7,394 nt of DNA from Actinomycetota bacterium (GTDB lineage: Bacteria > Actinomycetota > Acidimicrobiia > Acidimicrobiales > Microtrichaceae), in contig WLLG01000102.1 of NCBI GenBank assembly GCA_009700815.1, forward strand, positions 1 through 7,394, written 5' to 3'. Under the pieces are notes generated by a model. It saw nothing but the letters and a program-made list of their open reading frames with translations. It was not told the DNA's origin and searched no databases. This document shows, one piece after another, positions 1 through 5,948 of the stretch; positions within the stretch are counted from its first letter, which is position 1; each line of letters opens with the position of its first letter. The position numbers and the translations under genes are program-made.

Positions 1-414
1 CACACCGTGGTGCAGCGGGACTTTCATCCCAGGCCCGGCGCTGCGGTCAAGATGGAGGCGCCCGAAATGGTCATGAAAAACATGTTGAGCTTGAATGATC
101 CCGAGTGCTTTACAGAGCGCAATGAAGCGCATGGTGCCGCGTCCATGGCTGTGGAGAACGTCGATTCCTTCGCTGCGCACGTACTTTCCAAATGCCAGCA
201 GCTTCAGCAAATCCCAAGTAGCTGAACGTTCAAGAACCATGATTTCAACATCGGATTTTAGGCTTGAGCGAAGCAGGCCGTCTGTTCGAGTGGCGCAGAA
301 ATAAACCTGATGGGTATCTCGGTCCAAGCTGTTAGCGATATCTACCGCAACTTGTTCGGCACCGCCCACCTGAAGTGAGTCAGTCACCATCATGACCTTC
401 ATCTTGCGAAGCAC
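1..414 (-). CDS. GT4 glycosyltransferase, N-terminal part (3' end off the window)
   Basis: This reading frame has no stop and runs off the left edge, so only 138 N-terminal residues are visible. They look like the acceptor-side Rossmann domain of a GT-B, GT4-family glycosyltransferase. After four residues the protein reads MKVMMVTDSLQVGGAEQVAV, the usual opening beta strand plus the GGAE glycine loop, and an LHSHGRG segment near residues 87-93 matches the family's H-x-H strand. The nucleotide-sugar-binding half and its E-x7-E motif would lie beyond the window. I chose the GTG at 412-414 because a GAGGG Shine-Dalgarno (421-425 on the plus strand) lies 6 nt upstream and the GTG overlaps the preceding gene's stop as TAGTG. 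The ATG at 400-402 is an alternative but has no well-spaced RBS. The gene is probably cotranslated with the upstream GT2 gene. The family call is fairly safe; donor and acceptor sugars are unknown. Confidence 0.85.
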   Translation of the reverse strand, partial: MLRKMKVMMVTDSLQVGGAEQVAVDIANSLDRDTHQVYFCATRTDGLLRSSLKSDVEIMVLERSATWDLLKLLAFGKYVRSEGIDVLHSHGRGTMRFIALCKALGIIQAQHVFHDHFGRLHLDRSAGPGMKVPLHHGV

Positions 415-1556
415 TAGTTGCCCTCGATCTGATGCTCAGGGGCTGACTCGCTGTGGAGGGCGGGCTCGCGCTGCATGGCTGGCTCGCACTGTGCGCCTCG
501 GCCGGGTCGGACCGAGCGCACCGTATCCCCTGCGACTGCCACCATCCCGAGTCGGTCCCAGCCATAGGCACCAACTCGAACTCCCTCGGCGATGCAGCGG
601 AGTCGGTCAAGCACGGATCCTGAAGTTTGGACTCTGCTGCGGTGGTGGGCTGCGATTGCCTCCAGCGTCAATGCCTCTTCAAAGTCACCCATCTCGTTGG
701 CCCGCTCTGCCGCTGCCTCGAGTTGATTCGCACGCGCAAGGTGAGACTCGTTGCTCTGGCCTACTGGAGCGATAAACACAGCGGATGCTGCGCGCCCCAA
801 AGCATGTGTGAGTTGCGCTCCAACGAGAACTCCAGTTTCTTGATCGGGGTGGACCCGAAACCCAAGGAGCGAATCGGGAAGTGCCCGAACGGTTCCCACC
901 GAAGCTGCCACGAGCGAGAGCCAACGATCGTGGCGCATCGGTGCAGCCTCGTTCTCGAGAGCCTCGGGAAAGGGTAGGGATGCCGCAACAGCGCGCCTGC
1001 GAACTGCCATAGTGCAACCGGTAGTCAGTGCTCGGCGAGCGAAAAGCTCTTCCGGCACAACCGCCCGTTTTCTGAGAGTCCGTCCGATGAGGCGAGCGTC
1101 CCACAGGCGTTGGCCCAAATCTTGACCATCTGGTCCGATCAAGTCGGCGTCAGAGAACACCATGGTGACGGTGGGGTCTAACTCAAGTTCGTCAATCAGG
1201 CGACGAAGTTTGACTGGGTACCAAACATCATCCTGGTCGGCAAGAGCGATGAAACGTCCGTGACAGCGAGCCAGAGCCGTAGCAAAGTTCGCCGTGGATC
1301 CAAGTCGGAACTGATTCACTTCTAGACGAATGGCGAATGGTGCTTGGTCTGCGAACTTCTCAATGAGTTCCACCGTGTCGTCCTCGGAGCAATCATCTTG
1401 GATGACGATCTCATCAGGCAGGAGTTCTTGCGCCGCGATCGATTGAAGAAGTTCTTCAATCCACTGCGATCCGTTGAGCGTGCAGAGGGCAACAGAGACC
1501 TCGCACTGGGCACGGGGGTAGCGGGTACGAGGAGTGGAGGCTTGCTCAGTGGTCAT
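414..1556 (-). CDS. GT2-family glycosyltransferase (rhamnosyltransferase-like)
   Basis: Predicted 380-residue inverting GT-A glycosyltransferase acting in the cytoplasm on an activated sugar. The GT2 domain starts at VSVALCTLNG (20-29). It continues through QDDCSEDDT (53-61) and the metal/nucleotide motif ADQDDVW (106-112), a form common in RfbF/WsaF-like rhamnosyltransferases. TTGCTMAVRR (178-187), HDRW (209-212) and GFRVHPDQ (232-239) follow in the order usual for this family. Residues about 270-340 are mostly helical and I do not recognise them. The tail (357-374) is an imperfect hexapeptide repeat. The frame is open back to 1766, but homology to the family begins only after the ATG at 1554-1556, and the upstream 70 codons overlap the intergenic repeats, so I start at 1556. 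No Shine-Dalgarno precedes this ATG; leaderless or weak initiation is possible. It overlaps the next gene by 1 nt. The sugar specificity is not determinable. Confidence 0.9.
   Translation of the reverse strand: MTTEQASTPRTRYPRAQCEVSVALCTLNGSQWIEELLQSIAAQELLPDEIVIQDDCSEDDTVELIEKFADQAPFAIRLEVNQFRLGSTANFATALARCHGRFIALADQDDVWYPVKLRRLIDELELDPTVTMVFSDADLIGPDGQDLGQRLWDARLIGRTLRKRAVVPEELFARRALTTGCTMAVRRRAVAASLPFPEALENEAAPMRHDRWLSLVAASVGTVRALPDSLLGFRVHPDQETGVLVGAQLTHALGRAASAVFIAPVGQSNESHLARANQLEAAAERANEMGDFEEALTLEAIAAHHRSRVQTSGSVLDRLRCIAEGVRVGAYGWDRLGMVAVAGDTVRSVRPGRGAQCEPAMQREPALHSESAPEHQIEGN
421..425 (-). promoter_or_regulatory. Shine-Dalgarno for the GTG start at 414
   Basis: GAGGG on the minus strand, 6 nt before the GTG at 412-414 and inside the last codons of the upstream GT2 gene. 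The ATG at 402 would lie 18 nt away, too far for this site. This decides the start and implies translational coupling across the TAGTG junction. Confidence 0.6.
438..491 (-). repeat. 18-bp imperfect tandem repeat encoding a hexapeptide tail
   Basis: Three consecutive 18-bp units (474-491, 456-473, 438-455 in reading order on the minus strand) encode QCEPAM, QREPAL and HSESAP at residues 357-374 of the GT2 protein. The shared core is CGAG[CT]C[AC]GCC. The period is a multiple of three, so gain or loss of a unit would keep the frame and only change tail length. It lies just before the stop codon. Confidence 0.65.
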
Positions 1557-1704
1557 AGGAGTGCAGTCACAAGACTGAGATACGTGAAGAAGTAGGGATC
1601 GCAATCGACTCGGCGTATCGTATCCTGAGTGGGTTGAGAAACCTCGTGCTCTAGAACCGAAGCCACGGTAGGGCCGATGACGAGTGCAGCTTGGTTTCTC
1701 AGCA

Positions 1705-1752
1705 ACAGAAGTTCGAGCACACAGAAGTTCAAGCACACAGAAGTTCAAGTTC
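1705..1752. repeat. 16-bp tandem repeat, three units plus a degenerate fourth
   Basis: Units 1705-1720, 1721-1736 and 1737-1752 follow ACAGAAGTTCNAGCAC. Unit 1 has G at the variable position, unit 2 has A, and unit 3 ends in TTC instead of CAC. A decayed fourth copy begins GCAGAACG at 1753. Each unit contains GAAGTTC, a seven-base odd palindrome of the form GAA-N-TTC. The array sits 23 bp before the chosen GTG start of the two-domain GT2 gene and would fall between an upstream ATG (1677) and that GTG. Sixteen is not a multiple of three, so copy-number change would shift any frame reading through it. Confidence 0.85.
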
Positions 1753-1766
1753 GCAGAACGACACAC

Positions 1767-1772
1767 GGGGGG
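1767..1772 (+). promoter_or_regulatory. Shine-Dalgarno for the GTG start at 1776
   Basis: A run of six G bases ends 3 nt before the GTG at 1776-1778; the first four give a 5-nt spacer. It supports starting the gene after the tandem repeat. A competing AGGG lies just before the ATG at 1677, so the start is not settled by RBS alone. Confidence 0.5.
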
Positions 1773-1775
1773 CCA

Positions 1776-3398
1776 GTGGCTGAAACAGTAGATCTGCTCG
1801 TTTGGGGCAAGTGGAAGCAGAACTGGCCACTTGGGTCGGTTACCTCTCTCTCATCAAGTATTCCCCGTGCAGCAGCAGAAATTGATGACGTCCTCGCTAC
1901 GACGCAATCTGAGTGGTTGCTCTTTTGGGATCCAATGCTCGGCGAGCCCGACCTTGAATTGATTGCTGTTCTTCTGCAAGAGCGTGCTGATGCTTGGCAC
2001 GCAGGGCTTTGCTTTGGGTTAGCCGGCGAGCCAGAGGAGCATGACTACATCCACCCGATTTGGCCGCTTGCTCTAGACGCAGATCCATCGATTGATTCGG
2101 TGTCTTGGCGCCTCACCCTGTCGGCATTTCTTGTCAAGACGCAGGTGCTCCGCACACTGGGAGGCCTTGACGCTGCATTCGAGGGAACTACTGGTGCAGG
2201 TCTTGAGCTTGGCCGCCGAATGATCGACCGAGGTGCCGTGGTGATGCATACGCCACGCTTGGTGAACGGCCGAGGCACGTTGTCAGACCGGTTGAGTGAG
2301 CACGACAGGTTCGTGTTTCTTCGCAGGGTCTTTGGTCGAAAGTGGGTGCGGTACGCGGCGGCTCGTAGATCGCTGGCTCACCTTCGCCCCTTGAAAGTCC
2401 GCTCCGCCCTAAAAAGTTCGGCCGCTTCTACAAGTGCTACCCCGCGCCCAGGAAGTACCGATCGGGTAGTCACGAGAGACAGCGTCACGAGCCCCGAGAA
2501 TCCTGCCATCACGGTGGTCTTACCAACCCTTGGTCGATATGAGTTGTTGCGGCCAGTCCTCGAACAGCTCCGCAAGCAGACCTTGATGGCACAACAGGTA
2601 ATCGTTGTGGATCAGAACGACATCGACAAGCGCGATCACGCAATCTATGAGGAGTTCGCTGATCTCAACCTTGAGGTGATTTTTCAGGTCGAGCGCGGTC
2701 AGTGGCTGGCACGAAACGCAGCCGTTGAGCAAGCTAAAGGTGAGTGGATTGCGTTTGTAGACGATGACTCAGAGGTGGGCCCAGACTTTTTAGAGCAGCA
2801 CCTTGAGGGTCTGCATCGTTACGATGCCGATCTTTCTACTGGGGCATCTCTAGCCGTGATCGGTGCTCCGATCCCCGAGAATTATGCGTTCTTCCGTGTG
2901 GCTGATCAGTGGGACTCGGGCAACGGAATGTGCCATCGAAGCCTCTTTGAACGCTTTGGGCTTTTTGATCAGCAGTTCGACCGACAGCGCAGAGGCGACG
3001 CCGAGTTTGGCTTACGCGTCCAACTAGGCGGCTGTTTAGTCATCCATAACCCTCATGCGATTCGTGTGCACCTCAAGGCTCAAGAAGGTGGCCTTCGGAC
3101 CTTTGGCTCCCTAGATGGCTTCCGGCATCGCGACCGGACCTCACCCCTTCCGTTGCCTTCGATGGTGTATTACACCAAGCGTTACCACTCCAAGCGGCAG
3201 GTTCGCGAAGACCTAGTGATTGGTTTGTCCCAAGCAATCGTCCCCTACGAACTCAAGCGACGAGCCTCACCACGGCAGTGGCTGGGCTTTGTTGCGGGCG
3301 AAGTGGTGCACCTGCCCTCGACAGTCAAGCGTGTGCGTGCTTCTTTGCATATTGCTGACGACATGGTGGAGGACGGGCCTCGAATCCCTAAGCTGTGA
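1776..3398 (+). CDS. Two-domain GT2 glycosyltransferase with degenerate N-terminal GT2-like half
   Basis: Predicted 540-residue protein. The C-terminal half is a standard GT2 GT-A domain: ITVVLPTLGR (245-254), VDQN (278-281), ERGQWLARN (306-314), the DDD nucleotide/metal motif in VDDDSEVG (328-335), GNGMCHRSLFERFGLFD (382-398) and RGDAEFGLR (406-414), the place of the catalytic acidic residues. The first 200 residues look like a decayed GT2 fold. WLLFWDP (47-53) stands where a D-x-D would be, and SAFLVKTQVLRTLGGLDAAF (116-135) with LGRRMIDRGAVVMHTP resembles the acceptor-side half of GT2 enzymes. A Ser/Ala/Pro-rich linker (about 214-240) joins the halves. No membrane segment is evident. The GTG at 1776 follows a G-rich RBS; the frame is open to an ATG at 1677, which would add 33 residues encoded by the tandem repeat. 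GT2 for the C-terminal half is secure; the origin of the N-terminal half is an inference. Confidence 0.88.
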   Translation: MAETVDLLVWGKWKQNWPLGSVTSLSSSIPRAAAEIDDVLATTQSEWLLFWDPMLGEPDLELIAVLLQERADAWHAGLCFGLAGEPEEHDYIHPIWPLALDADPSIDSVSWRLTLSAFLVKTQVLRTLGGLDAAFEGTTGAGLELGRRMIDRGAVVMHTPRLVNGRGTLSDRLSEHDRFVFLRRVFGRKWVRYAAARRSLAHLRPLKVRSALKSSAASTSATPRPGSTDRVVTRDSVTSPENPAITVVLPTLGRYELLRPVLEQLRKQTLMAQQVIVVDQNDIDKRDHAIYEEFADLNLEVIFQVERGQWLARNAAVEQAKGEWIAFVDDDSEVGPDFLEQHLEGLHRYDADLSTGASLAVIGAPIPENYAFFRVADQWDSGNGMCHRSLFERFGLFDQQFDRQRRGDAEFGLRVQLGGCLVIHNPHAIRVHLKAQEGGLRTFGSLDGFRHRDRTSPLPLPSMVYYTKRYHSKRQVREDLVIGLSQAIVPYELKRRASPRQWLGFVAGEVVHLPSTVKRVRASLHIADDMVEDGPRIPKL

Positions 3399-3468
3399 GA
3401 GTGCCCAAACCGCACAGGAAATTTCAGCAGCAGGTTTTTGGCATCGGATTTTCTCTGAGGGGAGGGTT
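3399..3468 (+). other. Intergenic spacer with imperfect hairpin
   Basis: This 70-bp gap separates the two-domain GT2 gene from the GT4 gene. TGCC (3402-3405) can pair with GGCA (3440-3443), and AAACC (3407-3411) with GGTTT (3433-3437), giving a 9-bp stem with a small internal loop. The apical loop contains the palindrome GAAATTTC (3418-3425). There is no clean U-tract directly after the stem, only ATTTTCT a few bases on, so it is at best a weak terminator or attenuator. Confidence 0.3.
3457..3462 (+). promoter_or_regulatory. Strong Shine-Dalgarno for the ATG at 3469
   Basis: GAGGGG with a 6-nt spacer to the ATG. A second AGGG follows immediately (3463-3466). This fixes the start of the GT4 gene at 3469, although the frame is open back to 3220 inside the previous gene. 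Confidence 0.8.
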
Positions 3469-4665
3469 ATGCGACTCGCTGTAATTGGTGACACCCAGCA
3501 TTATCGAGATAGCGAGGGCAGGCTCTGCGCGCTAGAACCCGTAGTCAACCAACTTGACCGTTGGGCTGAGTTATTTGATGAGGTTGTCCTTTGTGCGCCG
3601 CTTGATCCTGGCCCGCCGCCTGCAGGGTTCGGCCCCTACAAGTCAACGAATCTCAGCATTGAACCCTTGCAGAAAGCAGGGGGCAATACCCGGGCGGCAA
3701 AGTTTGGGCTGCTCGGTCATTTGATCCCTTGGGCTCGGACCACTCGCCGCGTCGCTCGGTCTGTGGATGCCGTTCACTTGCGCTGCCCCTGCAACATTGG
3801 TTTGGTAGCGATTTTTTCAACTTGGAAGGCGGGGGCACTTCGGTACGCCATGTACGCCGGTGTCTGGCATGACTATGTGGGCGAGCCACGCTTCTTTCGG
3901 CTTCAGCGCAAACTGCTGGGAAGTAAGTGGTTTGGTGGCCCAGTCAGTGTGTACGCAGATAAGAATCCTGAGCTTGGTCACCTAGAGCCGTTCTTCAGCC
4001 CCTCGTACTCAAGCTCGGACATTGAGAGCGCACGACCCCGCTCCGATGCCAAAATTCTACGCATCCAAGATTCCAGTTTCAATGGGCCGTGGCGCCTCGT
4101 CACTGTTGGGCGATTAACGCCGAACAAGAACCAGCAAACCATCATCCGGTCACTCCCCTTGATCGTCCAGGGCGGAGCAAATGTGACCCTTGATGTCTAC
4201 GGGGATGGTCCCTGCCGCGATGAATTGGAGAACCTGGCAAGTGACCTTGGCGTGGCAGAACTCGTCACATTCCACGGCTCGGTGAGCCATGGAGATGTCA
4301 TGGAGGCCTTTGCGAACGGAGACCTCAATCTTCTCTCCACTCGCCAAGAGGGCTACGGCAAAGTGCTACTCGAAAGCATGGTCCACGCAACGGTTCCTGT
4401 GTTTGGCAAGAGTCCGGTCTCTGGCGAAATTTCGGGTGAGGGCAGTCGAGGATTGGTGTTTCCTTCAGATGATTCGGAGCGTCTCTCTGAGTTGGTAACT
4501 GCCTTGATCAGCGATCGTGAGCGTTGGGCAGGAATGGCTGTAGCGGCTCGCGAGTACGCCGGCACCATGACACTCGAAGCCTTCCAAGATCGGGTGCGAG
4601 AGATGCTGCAGCGGCAGTGGGGCGTCACGCTTCGGGACTCTGGTTCAGCAGGTGGGTCCAAGTGA
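3469..4665 (+). CDS. GT4-family glycosyltransferase (GT-B fold)
   Basis: Predicted 398-residue retaining glycosyltransferase transferring a sugar from a nucleotide donor in the cytoplasm. The N-terminal half opens with MRLAVIGDTQHYRD and is divergent, as acceptor domains usually are. The C-terminal donor domain is typical of Glycos_transf_1: VGRLTPNKN (213-221), VYGDGP (243-248), TFHGSV (267-272) and EGYGKVLLE (294-302), giving the E-x7-E pair Glu294/Glu302 that contacts the nucleotide-sugar. Length is normal for the family. The ATG at 3469 has a GAGGGG Shine-Dalgarno 6 nt upstream. The stop overlaps the GTG of the next gene (GTGA, 4 bp), so the two are likely coupled. No signal peptide or membrane segment is seen. 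Sugar specificity is unknown. Confidence 0.92.
   Translation: MRLAVIGDTQHYRDSEGRLCALEPVVNQLDRWAELFDEVVLCAPLDPGPPPAGFGPYKSTNLSIEPLQKAGGNTRAAKFGLLGHLIPWARTTRRVARSVDAVHLRCPCNIGLVAIFSTWKAGALRYAMYAGVWHDYVGEPRFFRLQRKLLGSKWFGGPVSVYADKNPELGHLEPFFSPSYSSSDIESARPRSDAKILRIQDSSFNGPWRLVTVGRLTPNKNQQTIIRSLPLIVQGGANVTLDVYGDGPCRDELENLASDLGVAELVTFHGSVSHGDVMEAFANGDLNLLSTRQEGYGKVLLESMVHATVPVFGKSPVSGEISGEGSRGLVFPSDDSERLSELVTALISDRERWAGMAVAAREYAGTMTLEAFQDRVREMLQRQWGVTLRDSGSAGGSK
4651..4656 (+). promoter_or_regulatory. Shine-Dalgarno for the GTG at 4662
   Basis: GGTGGG inside the final codons of the GT4 gene, 5 nt before the GTG. Together with the GTGA overlap it sets the start of the WbuB-like gene. Confidence 0.5.
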
Positions 4666-5948
4666 CCCAGAAGCCTCGGGGGAGCAATAGCTTTACGCTA
4701 GTTACTCAGTACTTTCCACCAGAGAGAGGTGCGGCTCAGGTCCGACTGGGTTCGATCGTGGCTGACCTTGTCGGCCGTGGAAACCGAGTCGATGTCGTGA
4801 CGGCTTTACCGAACTATCCACTCGGAAAGATCTTTCCAGGCTGGTCTCACCGACCGCTTCAATCACGCTCCGAGAACGGTGCAAAAGTCCGCCGTGTCTG
4901 GGTATGGGCCTCGATGGGTTCGGGGTTGGGGCGAATCCTGAACTACTTGTCCTTTGGCGTGATGTCCGTGCTCGGCATCGGAGTTGCTCGAAAGTCTCAC
5001 TGGGTCATTGTTGAATACCCGACTCTCTTTGGCGCGCTACCCGCAGTCCTCTGCGCAAAAATGAGGCGGCAGCGGATTGTTATCATCGTGGCCGACTTAT
5101 GGGTGGACTCCATCGTCGAGATCGGAACGATTTCTGATGGCCGCGTGGTTGCGTTGCTCCGATGGGCCGAGCGCGCGATGCTGCGCCAAGCTGACGCAGT
5201 CACTGCAGTTACCGAAGGGGTTCGTGATGCCCTGCTGCAAAAGGGGGTAACGACAAAGCAGATGACCTGGCTCCCCAATGGTGCGGACACCGAAATGTTT
5301 TCGCCAGGACCTCAAGACCTTGCAGTCCGGGCTGAACTTGGCCTTGCTGCGGGTGAGCACCTGTTCTTGTATGCCGGTACGCACGGCTATGTCCATGGCC
5401 TTGAGGTGGTGCTTGATGCGGCTCAAGAACTTGTCGATGAACCAGTCCGCTTTGTGTTAGTCGGCGGAGGTTCCGAGAAGGAGTCCCTGCAACAGCAGGC
5501 AGCTACGCGCGGGCTTAAAAATGTGACCTTTCTTGATCCCGTGCCGCCAGAAGAGGTTGCGCGACTCCTCCGATCATGCACCGCTGGCTTGGCGACTGTT
5601 CGTGAAGGCGATGTGTACCGCACCATCCGCTCAGCCAAAATGCTCCCCACCATGTCGAGCGGCCTGCCGGTGATCTATAGCGGAGATGACGAAGGGTCAC
5701 GCCTCGTCGCAGCAGCAGGGGCAGGGATCGTGACCAAGCCAGGCGATGGCGCAGATCTGGCCGAGGCTGTTCGACTGTTAATTTCCTCGCCAGAGCGAGC
5801 AGCGGAACTCGGTGCGGCTGGTCGGAATTGGATTGAGTCCAATGCCAGTTGGCATCAACTCGTTGGAAACTGGCTTGAGCAACTTGACCAGATTGATGTA
5901 CCAGGAGTGGGCGTAGCTGCTGTCTCAGACCAAGGGGTATCGCGATGA
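4662..5948 (+). CDS. WbuB/WcaI-like GT4 glycosyltransferase
   Basis: Predicted 428-residue GT-B glycosyltransferase. QYFPPERGAAQVR (16-28) followed by VDVVTALPNYPLGKIFPG (43-60) is the opening seen in the WbuB/WcaI group, which includes the O26 N-acetyl-L-fucosamine transferase and colanic acid enzymes. Other landmarks are ADLWVDS (144-150), LPNGADTEMF (204-213), AGTHGYVHGLE (238-248) and VGGG (267-270). In SAKMLPTMSSGLPVI (324-338), the place of the usual S-K-x-x-E helix, a proline (329) replaces the second glutamate. WcaI-type proteins also vary there, so loss of activity should not be assumed. The GTG at 4662 overlaps the previous stop as GTGA and has GGTGGG (4651-4656) 5 nt upstream; the 46 codons open before it belong to the preceding gene in another frame. 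It ends in an ATGA overlap with the CapK-like gene. The acceptor and sugar are not predicted. Confidence 0.92.
   Translation: MTQKPRGSNSFTLVTQYFPPERGAAQVRLGSIVADLVGRGNRVDVVTALPNYPLGKIFPGWSHRPLQSRSENGAKVRRVWVWASMGSGLGRILNYLSFGVMSVLGIGVARKSHWVIVEYPTLFGALPAVLCAKMRRQRIVIIVADLWVDSIVEIGTISDGRVVALLRWAERAMLRQADAVTAVTEGVRDALLQKGVTTKQMTWLPNGADTEMFSPGPQDLAVRAELGLAAGEHLFLYAGTHGYVHGLEVVLDAAQELVDEPVRFVLVGGGSEKESLQQQAATRGLKNVTFLDPVPPEEVARLLRSCTAGLATVREGDVYRTIRSAKMLPTMSSGLPVIYSGDDEGSRLVAAAGAGIVTKPGDGADLAEAVRLLISSPERAAELGAAGRNWIESNASWHQLVGNWLEQLDQIDVPGVGVAAVSDQGVSR
5932..5937 (+). promoter_or_regulatory. Shine-Dalgarno for the ATG at 5945
   Basis: AAGGGG with a 7-nt spacer, inside the last codons of the WbuB-like gene. 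It supports translation of the CapK-like gene from the ATGA overlap. Confidence 0.6.

Larger units (their letters stand above)
1557..1775. promoter_or_regulatory. Divergent intergenic region carrying both promoters
   Basis: These 219 bp separate two divergently oriented glycosyltransferase genes, so promoters for both directions should lie here. On the minus strand TACGAT (1617-1622) is a possible -10 box, about 55 nt from the GT2 start, but without a convincing -35. I found no strong plus-strand promoter. The region also holds a 16-bp tandem repeat (1705-1752) and two inverted-repeat pairs: 1633-1643 with 1693-1703, and 1646-1657 with 1711-1720. Frames on both strands stay open through it, but neither encodes recognisable protein. 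The existence of promoters here is an inference from gene orientation. Confidence 0.5.

Noticed and set aside
392..977. Plus-strand open frames opposite the minus-strand GT2 gene.
   Set aside because: They are rich in Arg, Ser, Cys and Pro with no domain, and lie antisense to a gene with clear GT2 motifs.
1632..1643. Short hairpin GGTT-GAGA-AACC with a GNRA loop.
   Set aside because: Four base pairs is too short to support on its own, and it competes with the longer pairing of the same bases to 1693-1703.
1705..1752. Possible small CRISPR array.
   Set aside because: The 16-bp units are contiguous with no spacers, and no cas gene is nearby.
1557..1766. N-terminal extension of 70 codons on the minus-strand GT2 gene, from an ATG at 1766.
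   Set aside because: It reads through the tandem repeat and the divergent intergenic region, shows no family similarity, and the GT2 fold begins shortly after the ATG at 1556.
3220..3468. Upstream extension of the GT4 frame to 3220.
   Set aside because: It lies within the preceding GT2 gene in another frame; the ATG at 3469 has a strong Shine-Dalgarno and starts the family's first beta strand.
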